The notes: generated from the sequence alone by a model not told the origin. 64,000 nucleotides of DNA from Dinghuibacter silviterrae (GCF_004366355.1 NZ_SODV01000001.1:3286001-3350000), one strand, 5' to 3'. Numbered from the stretch's first letter, positions 33,460 through 41,796 are shown. Translations and numbers: made by a program.

Positions 33460-34101
33460 ATGATTAATATCGCGCTGGTAGACAGTCGCGTGCGGCATAG
33501 GGCAGCGCTGGCGGAGTATATCCGCTCGTTCGATGAATATGACGTGATGTTAGAGGCCTCTGATGGACAGGATTTCATCCGCCAGGTTAGGCCGGACTAC
33601 CATCCCGACATGGTAATCATGGACACCAGCACCCCCCGCACACTTGGCCAGGATACAGCCCGCTGGATCAGCAATCATTACCCCCAGGTAAAGATCTTCG
33701 CCTTTTCCATTTCCGCAAAAGCACGGTCCATCGTCCGGACGCACCGGATCAGTATCCGGCGTTATGCTTTCCGGGACAGGGACCCGTTGGCGCTCCGGCC
33801 GGCGTTGGGGGACCTGTTGGACAAGGGCTTTTATTATTCGGACATGCTCTCCGGGCGGATGCTTCCGGGTTCCTCTATCCGGGAGGAAAGAATCATAAAC
33901 AACCACGCGCTGAGTGAACGCGAGCTGCAGTTCCTTCGCCTGGCTTGTTCGGAACTGACCTATAAAGAGATCGCCGACAAGATGTACCTGAGCGCCCGGA
34001 CCATCGACGGGTATCGGGATGCCTTGTTTGATAAGCTCAATGTCCGGACACGGGTAGGGCTGGTGATGTATGCGATAAGGTCGGGGATTGCAGCTGCGTG
34101 A
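33460..34101 (+). CDS. NarL/LuxR-type regulator with a degenerate receiver domain
   Basis: The ATG at 33460 gives 213 residues (MINIALVDSRVRHRAAL). The C-terminal LuxR-type HTH is intact (LSERELQFLRLACSELTYKEIADKMYLSARTIDGYRDALFDKL) and closely resembles that of the regulator encoded at 38064. In the receiver domain Asp55 (VIMDTSTP) is kept, but the second acidic-pocket residue is Ser9 instead of Asp and the conserved lysine is replaced by Arg105 (RYAFRDRDP versus GYVLKDIEP). Normal phosphorylation switching is therefore doubtful. It has no adjacent kinase. Its 3' end overlaps the convergent S53 peptidase gene by 65 bp. Confidence 0.85.
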   Translation: MINIALVDSRVRHRAALAEYIRSFDEYDVMLEASDGQDFIRQVRPDYHPDMVIMDTSTPRTLGQDTARWISNHYPQVKIFAFSISAKARSIVRTHRISIRRYAFRDRDPLALRPALGDLLDKGFYYSDMLSGRMLPGSSIREERIINNHALSERELQFLRLACSELTYKEIADKMYLSARTIDGYRDALFDKLNVRTRVGLVMYAIRSGIAAA

Positions 34102-35623
34102 GCAAAATATCGAGCAAGGCGGTGGCGTCGATGCTGCCCAGGCCGGTACAGGCGTTCCAACCTGGTGCTGCGGAATAACCGGGCAAGGGTGGCCAGGCAT
34201 TATTACCCTCCCGTACGGGATGGAAGACACCCTTGTCTTTTTGGGCATACAGTATAGGGTTTAGAAAACCCAGGGGCTTGCCGAGGTGGGTGTTGAGTAA
34301 GGCAATCAAACCCGCGTACAAAGGCGCCGCCACACTGGTTCCGTGGACAGGCCCGGTGTGGTTGCCGTTCAGGATAAAGCTGGTCAGCATCGCTTGTCCG
34401 GCGATATCGGGCAGCCACCGGCCCTTGAGGGGGGTATGAGGATGGGGGTTATGGTTCAACGGTGTGGGGAACCTGAGCTCTTTCTGCCATTCCGGGGGTG
34501 TTGTAAAACGGCTGCTCAAACCGCCGCCGGGAGCGCCTCCCGTATTCCAAACGATCTCGGACCAGGTGCCGTCGGTGGCCGTTTCGATCAAGGTGCCCCC
34601 GCAGGCGGTTACGTGGGGATCGGAGGCGGGGTATTCCACATGGACTTTGTTGTCTTTGCGGCCACCGCAGACACCCTTGTCCCCGGAGGCCGCCAGGACA
34701 CTGATGTTTTGCCGGGCGGCGTCTTCAAACACTTCGCTCAGGCTTTGCGTGGCCTGTACGGTCCAGCTGTGTTCCGCTCCTCCCCAACTGATGGAAATGA
34801 TGTGGGGCGGGGTATCGCCGTACACCACCGCTTTCAGGGTGTCGATCCAGCCTTTTTCGGTGTTGCTCCCAAAATAGACGTCGATGTTTACCCCCGGCGC
34901 CAGCGCGGAAGCGATGGCTATATCCAGGCCGACCTCCAGGTCGTCTTCCGTGGCCTCGGTCAGGATGTTGGGCCGGGGTTGCGTTTCCCCGGGGCCGGTG
35001 ACGATATAGGGTTGTAGCACAGGAGGTGTTTGGAAGTACCCAAGATCACAGTTGCCCTGGATGTCGCCAGGGTATATCTGGCCGCCAAACTCCAGCAAGG
35101 CGATCCGTTGACCGGATACATCGGCTGCCGGGGGGAAACGGTAGGCTTTGGCGATATCCGCAGGACTCAGAGGAGAGGGATACACGTTGACCGGCGGAAC
35201 AGTCCGTTTCCGGCTGCTGACCGTCCGGTTGTCCAATCCAAAAACACCCTGTACAATGGGGATGAGGTTGTCGGGGAGCAGGATCGATCCATCCCGGCCC
35301 CGGTATTCCTGTTGCGGGCTTTGGTAGCGGTGAAGGGAGACCTGGAAGGCCGCTTCCATTTGGGTGATGGTCCCGGTGGCCTGAATACTCCGTTTTCGTG
35401 TATCGGTGTCTGTGACCGTGAGTCCTTTACCCTGGAGATATTGGGTCACCAGGTCGATGTCCCCGGCATCGGCAATTTGTTGCCCGGGAGCTTTTCGGAT
35501 ATCGAGGCTGATATGTACGGTGCCTTGAGGGTCGAGGTCGTCCTTGAGAACGGCGCCAGGTAGGGGTTCCCTGGCCGACCCATAAATGGCTTGGAATCCT
35601 GTAGGGTGGGTGAGCGGTGGCAT
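34037..35623 (-). CDS. S53 (sedolisin/kumamolisin-type) serine-carboxyl peptidase
   Basis: The ATG at 35623 gives 528 residues (MPPLTHPTGFQAIYG). A pro-kumamolisin activation domain (residues ~1-140; VHISLDIRKAPG, ATGTITQMEAAFQVSLHRY) precedes the peptidase domain. Catalytic residues are visible: Glu230 and Asp234 in DLEVGLDIA, oxyanion Asp315 in AASGDKG, and Ser430 in HGTSVAAP. The calcium site region is near NACTGLGSID. Family members are acid-active endopeptidases made as self-processing precursors. No signal peptide is apparent with this start; the longer frame upstream (to 35767) does not supply a convincing one either. Export, if any, would use another route. Confidence 0.92.
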   Translation of the reverse strand: MPPLTHPTGFQAIYGSAREPLPGAVLKDDLDPQGTVHISLDIRKAPGQQIADAGDIDLVTQYLQGKGLTVTDTDTRKRSIQATGTITQMEAAFQVSLHRYQSPQQEYRGRDGSILLPDNLIPIVQGVFGLDNRTVSSRKRTVPPVNVYPSPLSPADIAKAYRFPPAADVSGQRIALLEFGGQIYPGDIQGNCDLGYFQTPPVLQPYIVTGPGETQPRPNILTEATEDDLEVGLDIAIASALAPGVNIDVYFGSNTEKGWIDTLKAVVYGDTPPHIISISWGGAEHSWTVQATQSLSEVFEDAARQNISVLAASGDKGVCGGRKDNKVHVEYPASDPHVTACGGTLIETATDGTWSEIVWNTGGAPGGGLSSRFTTPPEWQKELRFPTPLNHNPHPHTPLKGRWLPDIAGQAMLTSFILNGNHTGPVHGTSVAAPLYAGLIALLNTHLGKPLGFLNPILYAQKDKGVFHPVREGNNAWPPLPGYSAAPGWNACTGLGSIDATALLDILLTQLQSPTLSHTSPALPVSGH

Positions 35624-35668
35624 GTCGTTTGGTTGTGGTGCAAAGATGTCCCGGGGGAGGGCGAGAGA

Positions 35669-35710
35669 CAAGGGTGAATAAACGGTATTTTTCAGGGGTA
35701 AACACCCTTG
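35669..35710. repeat. Inverted repeat in the divergent S53/unknown-gene promoter
   Basis: CAAGGGTG (35669-35676) and CACCCTTG (35703-35710) form a perfect 8-bp inverted repeat with a 26-nt gap, between the divergent starts at 35623 and 35770. It may be an operator pair or an RNA hairpin. Confidence 0.4.
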
Positions 35711-35769
35711 TCGGGTTGAAAGGCTTGCGGCAGTTTTATGGAAAATTACCAAACCACAAAAAAACAATT

Positions 35770-36648
35770 ATGCCTGCTGTTAAAACAACCACTGGGGGCA
35801 TCCAGATGCTAAAGGCCTACGACCATGCCATCATGGGTAATTATTGTAAGAAAAAGTACCTCGCCTTTTCTCAACTGACCGGCTTTGCCCAGCCGGCCTT
35901 TTGGTTTATCTCGAAAACCAATTTCCAGAACCTGATGACGTCGGTGTCGACCGGCGGGGGATTCCGGGTCTATTTCGGGTATTGCGATCCCGCCAATTGC
36001 CCGGCTTCCCTAAAGGCTTATGCCGGTAGCCTGGTACTGGTGTTTTCGGCCACGGATTTCAATTACAAGGACCTGGCCCTGACCACCCCGGGGCTGTCCT
36101 ATTATGTCGTGACACCGCCCACGGTCACGGGCGGTGGCCCCTTTACCGGGGGACCGGTCGTGACGGTGCCCCACGCGGACGCCAGCAACCTGGTGGCCAA
36201 TTTCCAAAACACGATCGTGCCCTTTTCCGCCGCCCTCAACACGGCCGTGCAAACCGCTTACAAAAACACCCCCGTTCCCGCCTTTTCCGAAACGACTTCC
36301 CTTTGGTATATTAAAGGCTGGGCGGACGCCGTCAACAGCGATATCACCACCTACAATGTCCAGGGGATTTCCTTTTTCATCGGCGCCTATTCAAACGATG
36401 ACGGGGACGACGGCCAGCCGCCGACCGCCCTGCAACAAACGACCCTGGTAGCGGAGTATGCATCTTCTTTTGCCTATGAAGGCAACACGTATTATTTTCA
36501 CTTCGACCCGGAGGACATTGTTGGCGGGCAGCCTGCCCCTCCAGCGAGTGCCCACGGGAGGGCGCCCCAGGTGATCTCGCACTTTTTTGGAGACAATACC
36601 GCCAATCCATGTCCACCGAACACCTGCGGTGGCGTTTCCCTGCCCTGA
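35770..36648 (+). CDS. Unknown protein with beta-rich region and cysteine-rich tail
   Basis: The ATG at 35770 gives 292 residues (MPAVKTTTGGIQMLKAYDHAI). No signal peptide is evident. Features include a helical start, GGGFRVYFGYCDPANCP, several beta segments (LVLVFSATDF, GLSYYVVTPP) and a glycine/proline-rich stretch (TVTGGGPFTGGPVV). A C-terminal segment has DPEDIVGGQPAPPAS and two close cysteines in NPCPPNTCGG. No family is recognised. It is divergent from the S53 peptidase gene across an inverted repeat. It could be controlled with the peptidase or be its substrate or partner, but nothing in the sequence proves this. Confidence 0.7.
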   Translation: MPAVKTTTGGIQMLKAYDHAIMGNYCKKKYLAFSQLTGFAQPAFWFISKTNFQNLMTSVSTGGGFRVYFGYCDPANCPASLKAYAGSLVLVFSATDFNYKDLALTTPGLSYYVVTPPTVTGGGPFTGGPVVTVPHADASNLVANFQNTIVPFSAALNTAVQTAYKNTPVPAFSETTSLWYIKGWADAVNSDITTYNVQGISFFIGAYSNDDGDDGQPPTALQQTTLVAEYASSFAYEGNTYYFHFDPEDIVGGQPAPPASAHGRAPQVISHFFGDNTANPCPPNTCGGVSLP

Positions 36649-36673
36649 GAACACCCATAAAAACCGATCCGTT

Positions 36674-37312
36674 TTGATTCTGAAAATCTATTTGGCCGTT
36701 CTGCTGATCTGTTTCTTGTCCAGCCTGAATGCGTTCAGGCTGGACTTCCCTTTGCGCCTGAAGGTCCTGTCGGTGTTGATGGGCATCACTTTTTGCAATG
36801 AAACCCTTTGTAGCGTGTTGACGGGTCCGCTCCATATCCGCAACAACATGCCTTTCTACAACGTCTTTAGCCTTCTGGAGACCCTCACCTTTGCGGTTTA
36901 TTTTTACCTGTTGCTGGGCAAAGGATGGGCGCGGGTGGCGATCGTCGTCTTTTTTATTGCCTTCCCGCTATGGTGGGGATACACAACGTTTTTTTTGTTC
37001 GGGCTTCATAACTGGAACAGCTATGTGAATATTGGGGAGACGTTGCTTTGCCTGGTGATGGGGGTTCGTTATTTTGTGGTGGTGTTTACGGCCGATGAAT
37101 TGACGACCCTCCATGACAACCCTGACTTTTGGATCGTGGTGGGGCTCCTGTTGTATTTCACCGTCCAGTTGCCCTTTGGGGGAATGTTGAACTTTATGAA
37201 CGGGCACCTGTTAAGACTGGCCAAGGCGTTTGCTGACAAATATCAATTGTTGAATATCTTGTTGTATACCATCTTTACCTACGCGTTCTTATGCAAGAGG
37301 AAGTCTGGGTAG
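36674..37312 (+). CDS. Polytopic membrane protein upstream of a histidine kinase
   Basis: The product has about seven hydrophobic segments (FLSSLNAF region, LETLTFAVYFYLLLG, VAIVVFFIAFPLWWGYTTFFLFG, LLCLVMGVRYFVVVF, FWIVVGLLLYFTVQLPFG, LLNILLYTIFTYAFL). A TTG at 36674 is the most plausible start (212 residues), because the frame further upstream overlaps the preceding gene; no ATG is available before MGITFCN. Its stop overlaps the kinase gene by 22 bp. The arrangement suggests that it acts as the sensory or membrane partner of the small kinase. No named family is assigned. Confidence 0.65.
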   Translation: MILKIYLAVLLICFLSSLNAFRLDFPLRLKVLSVLMGITFCNETLCSVLTGPLHIRNNMPFYNVFSLLETLTFAVYFYLLLGKGWARVAIVVFFIAFPLWWGYTTFFLFGLHNWNSYVNIGETLLCLVMGVRYFVVVFTADELTTLHDNPDFWIVVGLLLYFTVQLPFGGMLNFMNGHLLRLAKAFADKYQLLNILLYTIFTYAFLCKRKSG

Positions 37313-38061
37313 TGCTGGTGGCGGGCAGCCTCATCTTCCTGGTGCTGGTCGGCATCCTGGTCTTCGTCCTGCTTTTCTATCAGAAGAGGCGTTTCCAGCA
37401 TGCGCGCAAGCTCCTGGAAATGGAAAAGACCTATTCGGAGGCCATGCTGTTGTCCCAGTTGGAGATCCGGGAGGAGACCTTCCGCAACATCAGCCAGGAG
37501 ATCCATGACAACATCGGCCAGGTATTGAGTTTTATCAAGCTGAACCTGAACACCCTGAACCTCCATGGGGATGACCGGGACGAAGACAAACTCCGGCAAT
37601 CCAGGGGACTCCTGACCCGCGCCATCCAGGACCTGAGGGACATCGCCCGGACGCTGGACACGGACTTTATCAAAGATATGGGGCTGGCTGAAGCGATCGA
37701 ACAACAACTGACGATCCTGGGGAAATCGTTTGCCACCACCTACGTGGAGGAGGGGAAGTCTTACCGCCTCGATGTTCGCGTAGAACTGGTGGGTTTCCGG
37801 GTGGTGCAGGAACTGCTGAACAATATCGTCAAACACGCCGGGGCCTCGGAGATCGGCATCCGCATCGGCTATGGAGAGGATCAGGTGGCCGTGGAGATCC
37901 GCGACAACGGATCGGGCTTTGTCCTGGAGGAGGCGACGCCCGGACGGGGCCTTGGATTACGCAATATGATCAGCCGTATGGAGCTCATCCGGGGACAGAT
38001 CAGGATCGATCGCCTCCCGGAGGGTGGATCGCTGGCGACTATTCTACTACCAAATGATTAA
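37291..38061 (+). CDS. Sensor histidine kinase, HisKA_3/NarX type
   Basis: This 256-residue protein has one N-terminal membrane helix (residues ~6-30), a short coiled linker, and the dimerisation/phosphoacceptor helix with His72 in EIHDNIGQVLSFIKLNLN. The ATPase domain has ELLNNIVKHA (N-box), VEIRDNGSGF and GRGLGLRNM (G-boxes). There is no periplasmic sensor domain, so signal input probably comes from the membrane protein encoded by the overlapping upstream gene. The product would phosphorylate the NarL-type regulator encoded 2 bp downstream. Short kinases of this type paired with NarL regulators are common in Bacteroidota. Confidence 0.92.
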   Translation: MQEEVWVVLVAGSLIFLVLVGILVFVLLFYQKRRFQHARKLLEMEKTYSEAMLLSQLEIREETFRNISQEIHDNIGQVLSFIKLNLNTLNLHGDDRDEDKLRQSRGLLTRAIQDLRDIARTLDTDFIKDMGLAEAIEQQLTILGKSFATTYVEEGKSYRLDVRVELVGFRVVQELLNNIVKHAGASEIGIRIGYGEDQVAVEIRDNGSGFVLEEATPGRGLGLRNMISRMELIRGQIRIDRLPEGGSLATILLPND

Positions 38062-38063
38062 AT

Positions 38064-38702
38064 ATGGAACACACATTACCCTCTGTAGCCCTCGTGGACG
38101 ACCATGTGCTGATGCGCAGCGGTCTTGCCGCTCTTATCGGGGGATTTGAGGGATTTTCCGTCCTCTTTGAAGCGGACAACGGGAAGGACTTTATCCGTCA
38201 GACCAGCGAAGGAAAGACACCGGACATCGTCCTCCTCGATATTCAAATGCACGAGATGGACGGCTATGCCACTGCCGCATGGATCAAGGAAAACCTGCCG
38301 GAAACAAAGGTCCTGGCCTTGTCCATGTACGACAACGATGCCGCCATCATTCGGATGCTCCGTCAGGGGGCCCGGGGGTATGTCCTAAAGGACATCGAGC
38401 CCGCCGAACTGAAACAGGCGCTCCGTGACCTGCACACCAAAGGGTATTATCATACCGACATGGTGACGGGGCGGCTGATCAATTCCATGAACCAGGAAGA
38501 CCAGGCGGTCCTCTCGGAGCGTGAACAGGAATTCCTGACCTGGGCGTGTACCGAGCTCACCTATAAAGCAATCGCAGACGAGATGAACCTGAGCCCGCGG
38601 ACCATCGACGGGTATCGGGATGCGTTGTTTGAAAAGCTGCACACCAAGAGCAGGGTAGGTTTGGTGGTCTACGCGATCAAGCATGGGATCGTGCGGGTCT
38701 AG
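38064..38702 (+). CDS. NarL/LuxR-type response regulator
   Basis: This 212-residue protein has a complete receiver domain: Asp12/Asp13 (LVDDHVLM), phosphoacceptor Asp59 (IVLLDIQMHEMDG), LALSMYD and Lys109 (GYVLKDIEP). The LuxR-type HTH follows (LSEREQEFLTWACTELTYKAIADEMNLSPRTIDGYRDALFEKL). It is encoded 2 bp after the histidine kinase gene and would be its output. The HTH is nearly the same as in the degenerate regulator encoded at 33460, so both may recognise similar sites; the CCGT-N6-ACGG motifs nearby are candidates. The gene ends 4 bp inside the convergent oxidoreductase gene. Confidence 0.93.
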   Translation: MEHTLPSVALVDDHVLMRSGLAALIGGFEGFSVLFEADNGKDFIRQTSEGKTPDIVLLDIQMHEMDGYATAAWIKENLPETKVLALSMYDNDAAIIRMLRQGARGYVLKDIEPAELKQALRDLHTKGYYHTDMVTGRLINSMNQEDQAVLSEREQEFLTWACTELTYKAIADEMNLSPRTIDGYRDALFEKLHTKSRVGLVVYAIKHGIVRV

Positions 38703-39703
38703 AGGTTCACCCACCTTCCTTCTTTCGCTCCGCGCACCACCGCGTCGATCACTTCCATATTGCTTACCGCATCGCCCAAAGGTGTCGGCACCTCCTTCCC
38801 TTCAAGGATCGCCCTTGAAAAAGCATCCCCCTGCAATGTATACTGGTTGGCCGCTTCTACCAGGAGCTCCCGCGCAGGCGCACCGGCAGTTTGAATGAGG
38901 ATACGGGTGGCTTCCCCGGCAGGCGCGTTGGCAGGGATCAGCACTTCCAGCCGCCCCGTCGTCCCGTGTACCAGCACCCGCTGGTAAGGCGCCATTTGGG
39001 TCGAACACGTAAACGTGGCCTGCACGCCGCTAAAGTCAAGCAACCCGGACGTCACCCGGTCGACACCGAGCACGGGATCAAGCTCGACCAAACCGGTGAC
39101 TTTTACCGGTTCTGCGTCGAGGATAAACCGTGGCCACGAAATACAATAACACCCGATATCCATCAACCCGCCCCCACCGATTTCCGCCTGGTTGCGGATG
39201 TTGCCGGGGTCGTCGTTGTAATAAGAGAAGTGGGCGTGGATTGCGTGTACCTCACCGATCGCGCCTTCGCGGACAAGGGTCCGGGCCCGGATCCATTGTG
39301 GGTGAAAGCGGTACATAAAGGCTTCCATAACGCGCATACCGGGATAGGTGGCCGCGGCGGTCATGAGGGCCTTGGCTTCGCTCACATCGAGTGCGATAGG
39401 TTTTTCGCAAAGCACGTGTTTGCCCGCCTGCAACGCCTTGAGGGTCCAGGGGACGTGAAGGTGGTTGGGGAGGGGGTTGTACACAGCGTCCACCTCTGGG
39501 TCGGCGAGCAGCTCTTCATAACTCCCATACGCCTTGGGGATACCCAGGTCTTCCGCGGCGGCTTCGGCCCGGTGCAGGTCGCGGCTCGCGATGGCGGTGA
39601 CCGTTGTCAGCTTGCCCTGTTGCATGGCAGGGATGACCTGTTTGAGGGCAATCTTGGCGACGCCGAGGATGCCCCAGCGGATGGGGGGAGTGAGGGTGCT
39701 CAT
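38699..39703 (-). CDS. Gfo/Idh/MocA-family NAD(P)-dependent oxidoreductase
   Basis: The ATG at 39703 gives 334 residues (MSTLTPPIRWGILGVAKIA). A Rossmann domain comes first (GILGVAKIALKQVIPAM), then the conserved CEKPIALD segment (Lys-Pro pair at the active site), YNPLPNHLHVPWTLKAL and a C-terminal beta-sheet domain with GGGLMDIGCYCI and the usual His/Asp region. Members oxidise or reduce sugars, inositols or related compounds. No pathway genes are adjacent, so the substrate is unknown. The gene stands alone, convergent with the two-component genes. Confidence 0.92.
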   Translation of the reverse strand: MSTLTPPIRWGILGVAKIALKQVIPAMQQGKLTTVTAIASRDLHRAEAAAEDLGIPKAYGSYEELLADPEVDAVYNPLPNHLHVPWTLKALQAGKHVLCEKPIALDVSEAKALMTAAATYPGMRVMEAFMYRFHPQWIRARTLVREGAIGEVHAIHAHFSYYNDDPGNIRNQAEIGGGGLMDIGCYCISWPRFILDAEPVKVTGLVELDPVLGVDRVTSGLLDFSGVQATFTCSTQMAPYQRVLVHGTTGRLEVLIPANAPAGEATRILIQTAGAPARELLVEAANQYTLQGDAFSRAILEGKEVPTPLGDAVSNMEVIDAVVRGAKEGRWVNL

Positions 39704-39730
39704 GGGCGCAAAATAGGGTAAGGATGCCAC

Positions 39731-39744
39731 CCGTCAAAACACGG
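39731..39744. promoter_or_regulatory. CCGT-N6-ACGG motif, copy 2 (looser)
   Basis: CCGTCAAAACACGG keeps the CCGT/ACGG halves and the 6-nt spacing but not the AT-rich centre. It lies 78 bp upstream of the gene at 39823. Confidence 0.35.
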
Positions 39745-39783
39745 TTGTAACCGGGGTGTTTTTCCGGTATGCTTCTTTTTCAA

Positions 39784-39804
39784 TTAGCGCTTACTTAGCG
39801 CTTA
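39784..39804 (+). repeat. Tandem TTAGCGCTTA direct repeat
   Basis: TTAGCGCTTA occurs at 39784-39793 and 39795-39804, an 11-bp period, 18 bp before the ATG at 39823. A one-turn spacing fits a regulator binding site. Confidence 0.4.
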
Positions 39805-39822
39805 TTCACAAAAATATTTCTT

Positions 39823-40173
39823 ATGGCACTCATACAAGCCACCCAGCCTTTAGTCCCCCTGACTATGAACATGGACAAGGTCTTTCTCACCGTGACCATC
39901 GGCAACTTTCAGATCGGCGCCAGCGCTATATGGTTCGATGGAGGTCCCCTCCTGACCAAAGGGGATATTTCCCAATTCCTGCTCGGTAAAAAAGTAGACC
40001 TGCTGGGGAAAAAGCTTTGGATCGTCACCACTGTGCTGGATTCCAATCCTGCGGACGGAAACATCATCGTGACCATAGGGTTTAATGGGACAACGTCCGC
40101 CCCGATCGTTGTTACCGCCGCGCTCAATGCCGGTGATATCTATGCGCTAACCACCTCATATACTTTCAACTAA
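39823..40173 (+). CDS. Small beta-rich hypothetical protein
   Basis: This 116-residue protein has no signal peptide or membrane helix. The predicted secondary structure is almost all beta strand (KVFLTVTIGNFQIG, KLWIVTTVLD, NIIVTIGFNG, APIVVTAALNAGDIYALTTSYTF), with one lysine-rich turn (GKKVDLLGKK). No cysteine is present. It starts a three-gene plus-strand run with an outer-membrane-barrel-like protein 5 bp downstream and a small membrane protein gene next. No family is recognised; a jelly-roll or lectin-like subunit is possible but unproven. Confidence 0.65.
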   Translation: MALIQATQPLVPLTMNMDKVFLTVTIGNFQIGASAIWFDGGPLLTKGDISQFLLGKKVDLLGKKLWIVTTVLDSNPADGNIIVTIGFNGTTSAPIVVTAALNAGDIYALTTSYTFN

Positions 40174-40178
40174 TACGT

Positions 40179-41225
40179 ATGAAGAAAATTGGCTTTGCTT
40201 TCCTGCTGCTGATGTCCTCGTGGTGCCGGGCGCAGCAGGGCGACATCAGCGATCTCCAAACGCCGGCAAGCCCGGGCTTTGTTCTCATGGATAAGGCGCC
40301 TTCGGCGGTTGATAAGCCTACCACGACAAAGGCTTTTCAAGCGGATCTGCTCAACCTGTTTCAAGGAGGGGCTATTCAGTTTACACCGTTTTGGTTAAAA
40401 AATCATCCAACTTTGATCGACACGGATTACGTCAGGACAAAAGCGCCATTATACCAGACGTTGAACATTTCGGCGGCGACGGTGCGTTCCGATACCGGGT
40501 CGTCATTGTATACCGGAAGCCTGGGGTTCAGAACGCAGGTGATCAGGGTTTATGGGGTGAAGGCGAAGGCGTCGATAAAGGGCGCGATCGTTCAGATAAA
40601 AACGCTCTTAACAGGCCTGGCGGGGGATATAGCGCAATACCAGATGGACTTGGCGGCTAAGGCTGATGCCAGTACTTTGGCCAAGGATAACGACCGCATC
40701 TCGAAAGACACCGCAGCCATTGGAAACACCTACCGGACAACATTTGCCCCCCAGATTTCCCGGCCTGACCTTGTGCTTGAACTTGCAGGCGCCGCTCTTG
40801 CGAATATGCCCCATACTTCCACCGGCAAAACCTCTGGAGCGTCGCTGGACAAATATGGCATCTGGCTGAACCTAAAATACAGCCCATCCTGGCTTCCCTT
40901 AGATATTGTGGGTGTAGGACGATATACCTGGTTAAATGGCAGCGCGCAAAATACCAAAGCGGATTCTGCTTTCCTGGATTATGGCGCAGGTCTTTTTTAC
41001 GCAAAAGGCGCCGTGAGTTTGTCAGGAGAATACCTAAGGCGACATGATTATTCATTAAAAACCGACTACTATCGCCTCGCAGTTGCGCTCAACTATAAGA
41101 TCAGCGACAATATCGTGGCGGTTGCTTCCTTTGGTAAAGATTTTGACAACGTGCAAAATCTATTTACCTCCTTTGGGATCAACTTCGGGTTGTCAAAAAA
41201 TACAGTACAAGTATCCAACCAATAA
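40179..41225 (+). CDS. Exported protein, probable outer-membrane beta-barrel
   Basis: This 348-residue protein has a signal peptide (MKKIGFAFLLLMSSWCRAQQ) and alternating-residue beta strands over most of the second half (YGIWLNLKYSPS, DIVGVGRYTWLNG, DYGAGLFYAKGAVSLSGEYLRR, YRLAVALNYKISDNIVAVASFG, NLFTSFGINFGLS). An internal helical region lies near residues 145-190 (QYQMDLAAKADASTLAKDNDRI). The sequence is consistent with an outer-membrane barrel of unknown cargo. It begins 5 bp after the small beta-rich protein gene and is followed 10 bp later by a membrane protein gene, so the three probably form an operon. Confidence 0.72.
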   Translation: MKKIGFAFLLLMSSWCRAQQGDISDLQTPASPGFVLMDKAPSAVDKPTTTKAFQADLLNLFQGGAIQFTPFWLKNHPTLIDTDYVRTKAPLYQTLNISAATVRSDTGSSLYTGSLGFRTQVIRVYGVKAKASIKGAIVQIKTLLTGLAGDIAQYQMDLAAKADASTLAKDNDRISKDTAAIGNTYRTTFAPQISRPDLVLELAGAALANMPHTSTGKTSGASLDKYGIWLNLKYSPSWLPLDIVGVGRYTWLNGSAQNTKADSAFLDYGAGLFYAKGAVSLSGEYLRRHDYSLKTDYYRLAVALNYKISDNIVAVASFGKDFDNVQNLFTSFGINFGLSKNTVQVSNQ

Positions 41226-41235
41226 AACCATCACT

Positions 41236-41715
41236 ATGTCCAGATTTGTACACGCCCTCCCCGCAGGGCAAACGCGGGCCGCTGCTGCGGCCGCCAACGG
41301 ATCCACTACCGTGCAGGATTACCTGGAAAGGATCGCCAAATACGTTCCTGCAGAAATCATTGCCACTTATGTGGCGGTGACGAGCGGCTTTGCCAATACA
41401 GACGAGCCCCTAAAATACTGGTGTTTGCTGGTGAGTTTCCTGATCTGCTGGATCTTTACCCCCATCTATTTGCAACTCATGTCGTCACCCGCGGATAAAG
41501 ACGCGCTCCGTACCCAACAAATCGTATCGGCGATTGCCTTCCCGATATGGGCGTATAGTATTTCCGGGGACAGTGGACTTTTTGGAGACCCCAAGCTCCC
41601 CATCTATCATGCCGAGATCTCGACCGCACTTATTCTTCTTTTTTCGCTCATCAGCGGCGCCATCATTCCGAGAAAAGCGGCGCCGGCTGTGGTGCCGGTG
41701 CATGCGGGGTCATAA
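41236..41715 (+). CDS. Small membrane protein, third gene of the barrel operon
   Basis: The ATG at 41236 gives 159 residues (MSRFVHALPAGQTRAAAAAANG). It has a hydrophilic start, an amphipathic helix DYLERIAKYVPAEIIATYVAV and three or four hydrophobic segments (CLLVSFLICWIFTPIYL, QQIVSAIAFPIWAYSI, ALILLFSLISGAIIP). No family is recognised. YVPAEIIA..YVAV resembles membrane proteins of unknown function seen in other phyla, but this is only a resemblance. Function is unknown; it is likely co-expressed with the two preceding genes. Confidence 0.65.
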   Translation: MSRFVHALPAGQTRAAAAAANGSTTVQDYLERIAKYVPAEIIATYVAVTSGFANTDEPLKYWCLLVSFLICWIFTPIYLQLMSSPADKDALRTQQIVSAIAFPIWAYSISGDSGLFGDPKLPIYHAEISTALILLFSLISGAIIPRKAAPAVVPVHAGS

Positions 41716-41727
41716 GCAGGGTCCAAA

Positions 41728-41746
41728 TTCCGTATTTCAACGGATG
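41728..41746. promoter_or_regulatory. CCGT-N6-ACGG motif, copy 3
   Basis: TTCCGTATTTCAACGGATG, with CCGT and ACGG spaced by 6 nt, 53 bp upstream of the exported protein gene at 41797. Confidence 0.5.
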
Positions 41747-41796
41747 GCGCAGGAAACGGAAACGCCGTACATTATGAACTATTAAAAAAATTAGCC

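Noticed and set aside
38891-39721. 276-codon plus-strand frame opposite the oxidoreductase gene
   Set aside because: Antisense to a complete Gfo/Idh/MocA gene and with no motif of its own.
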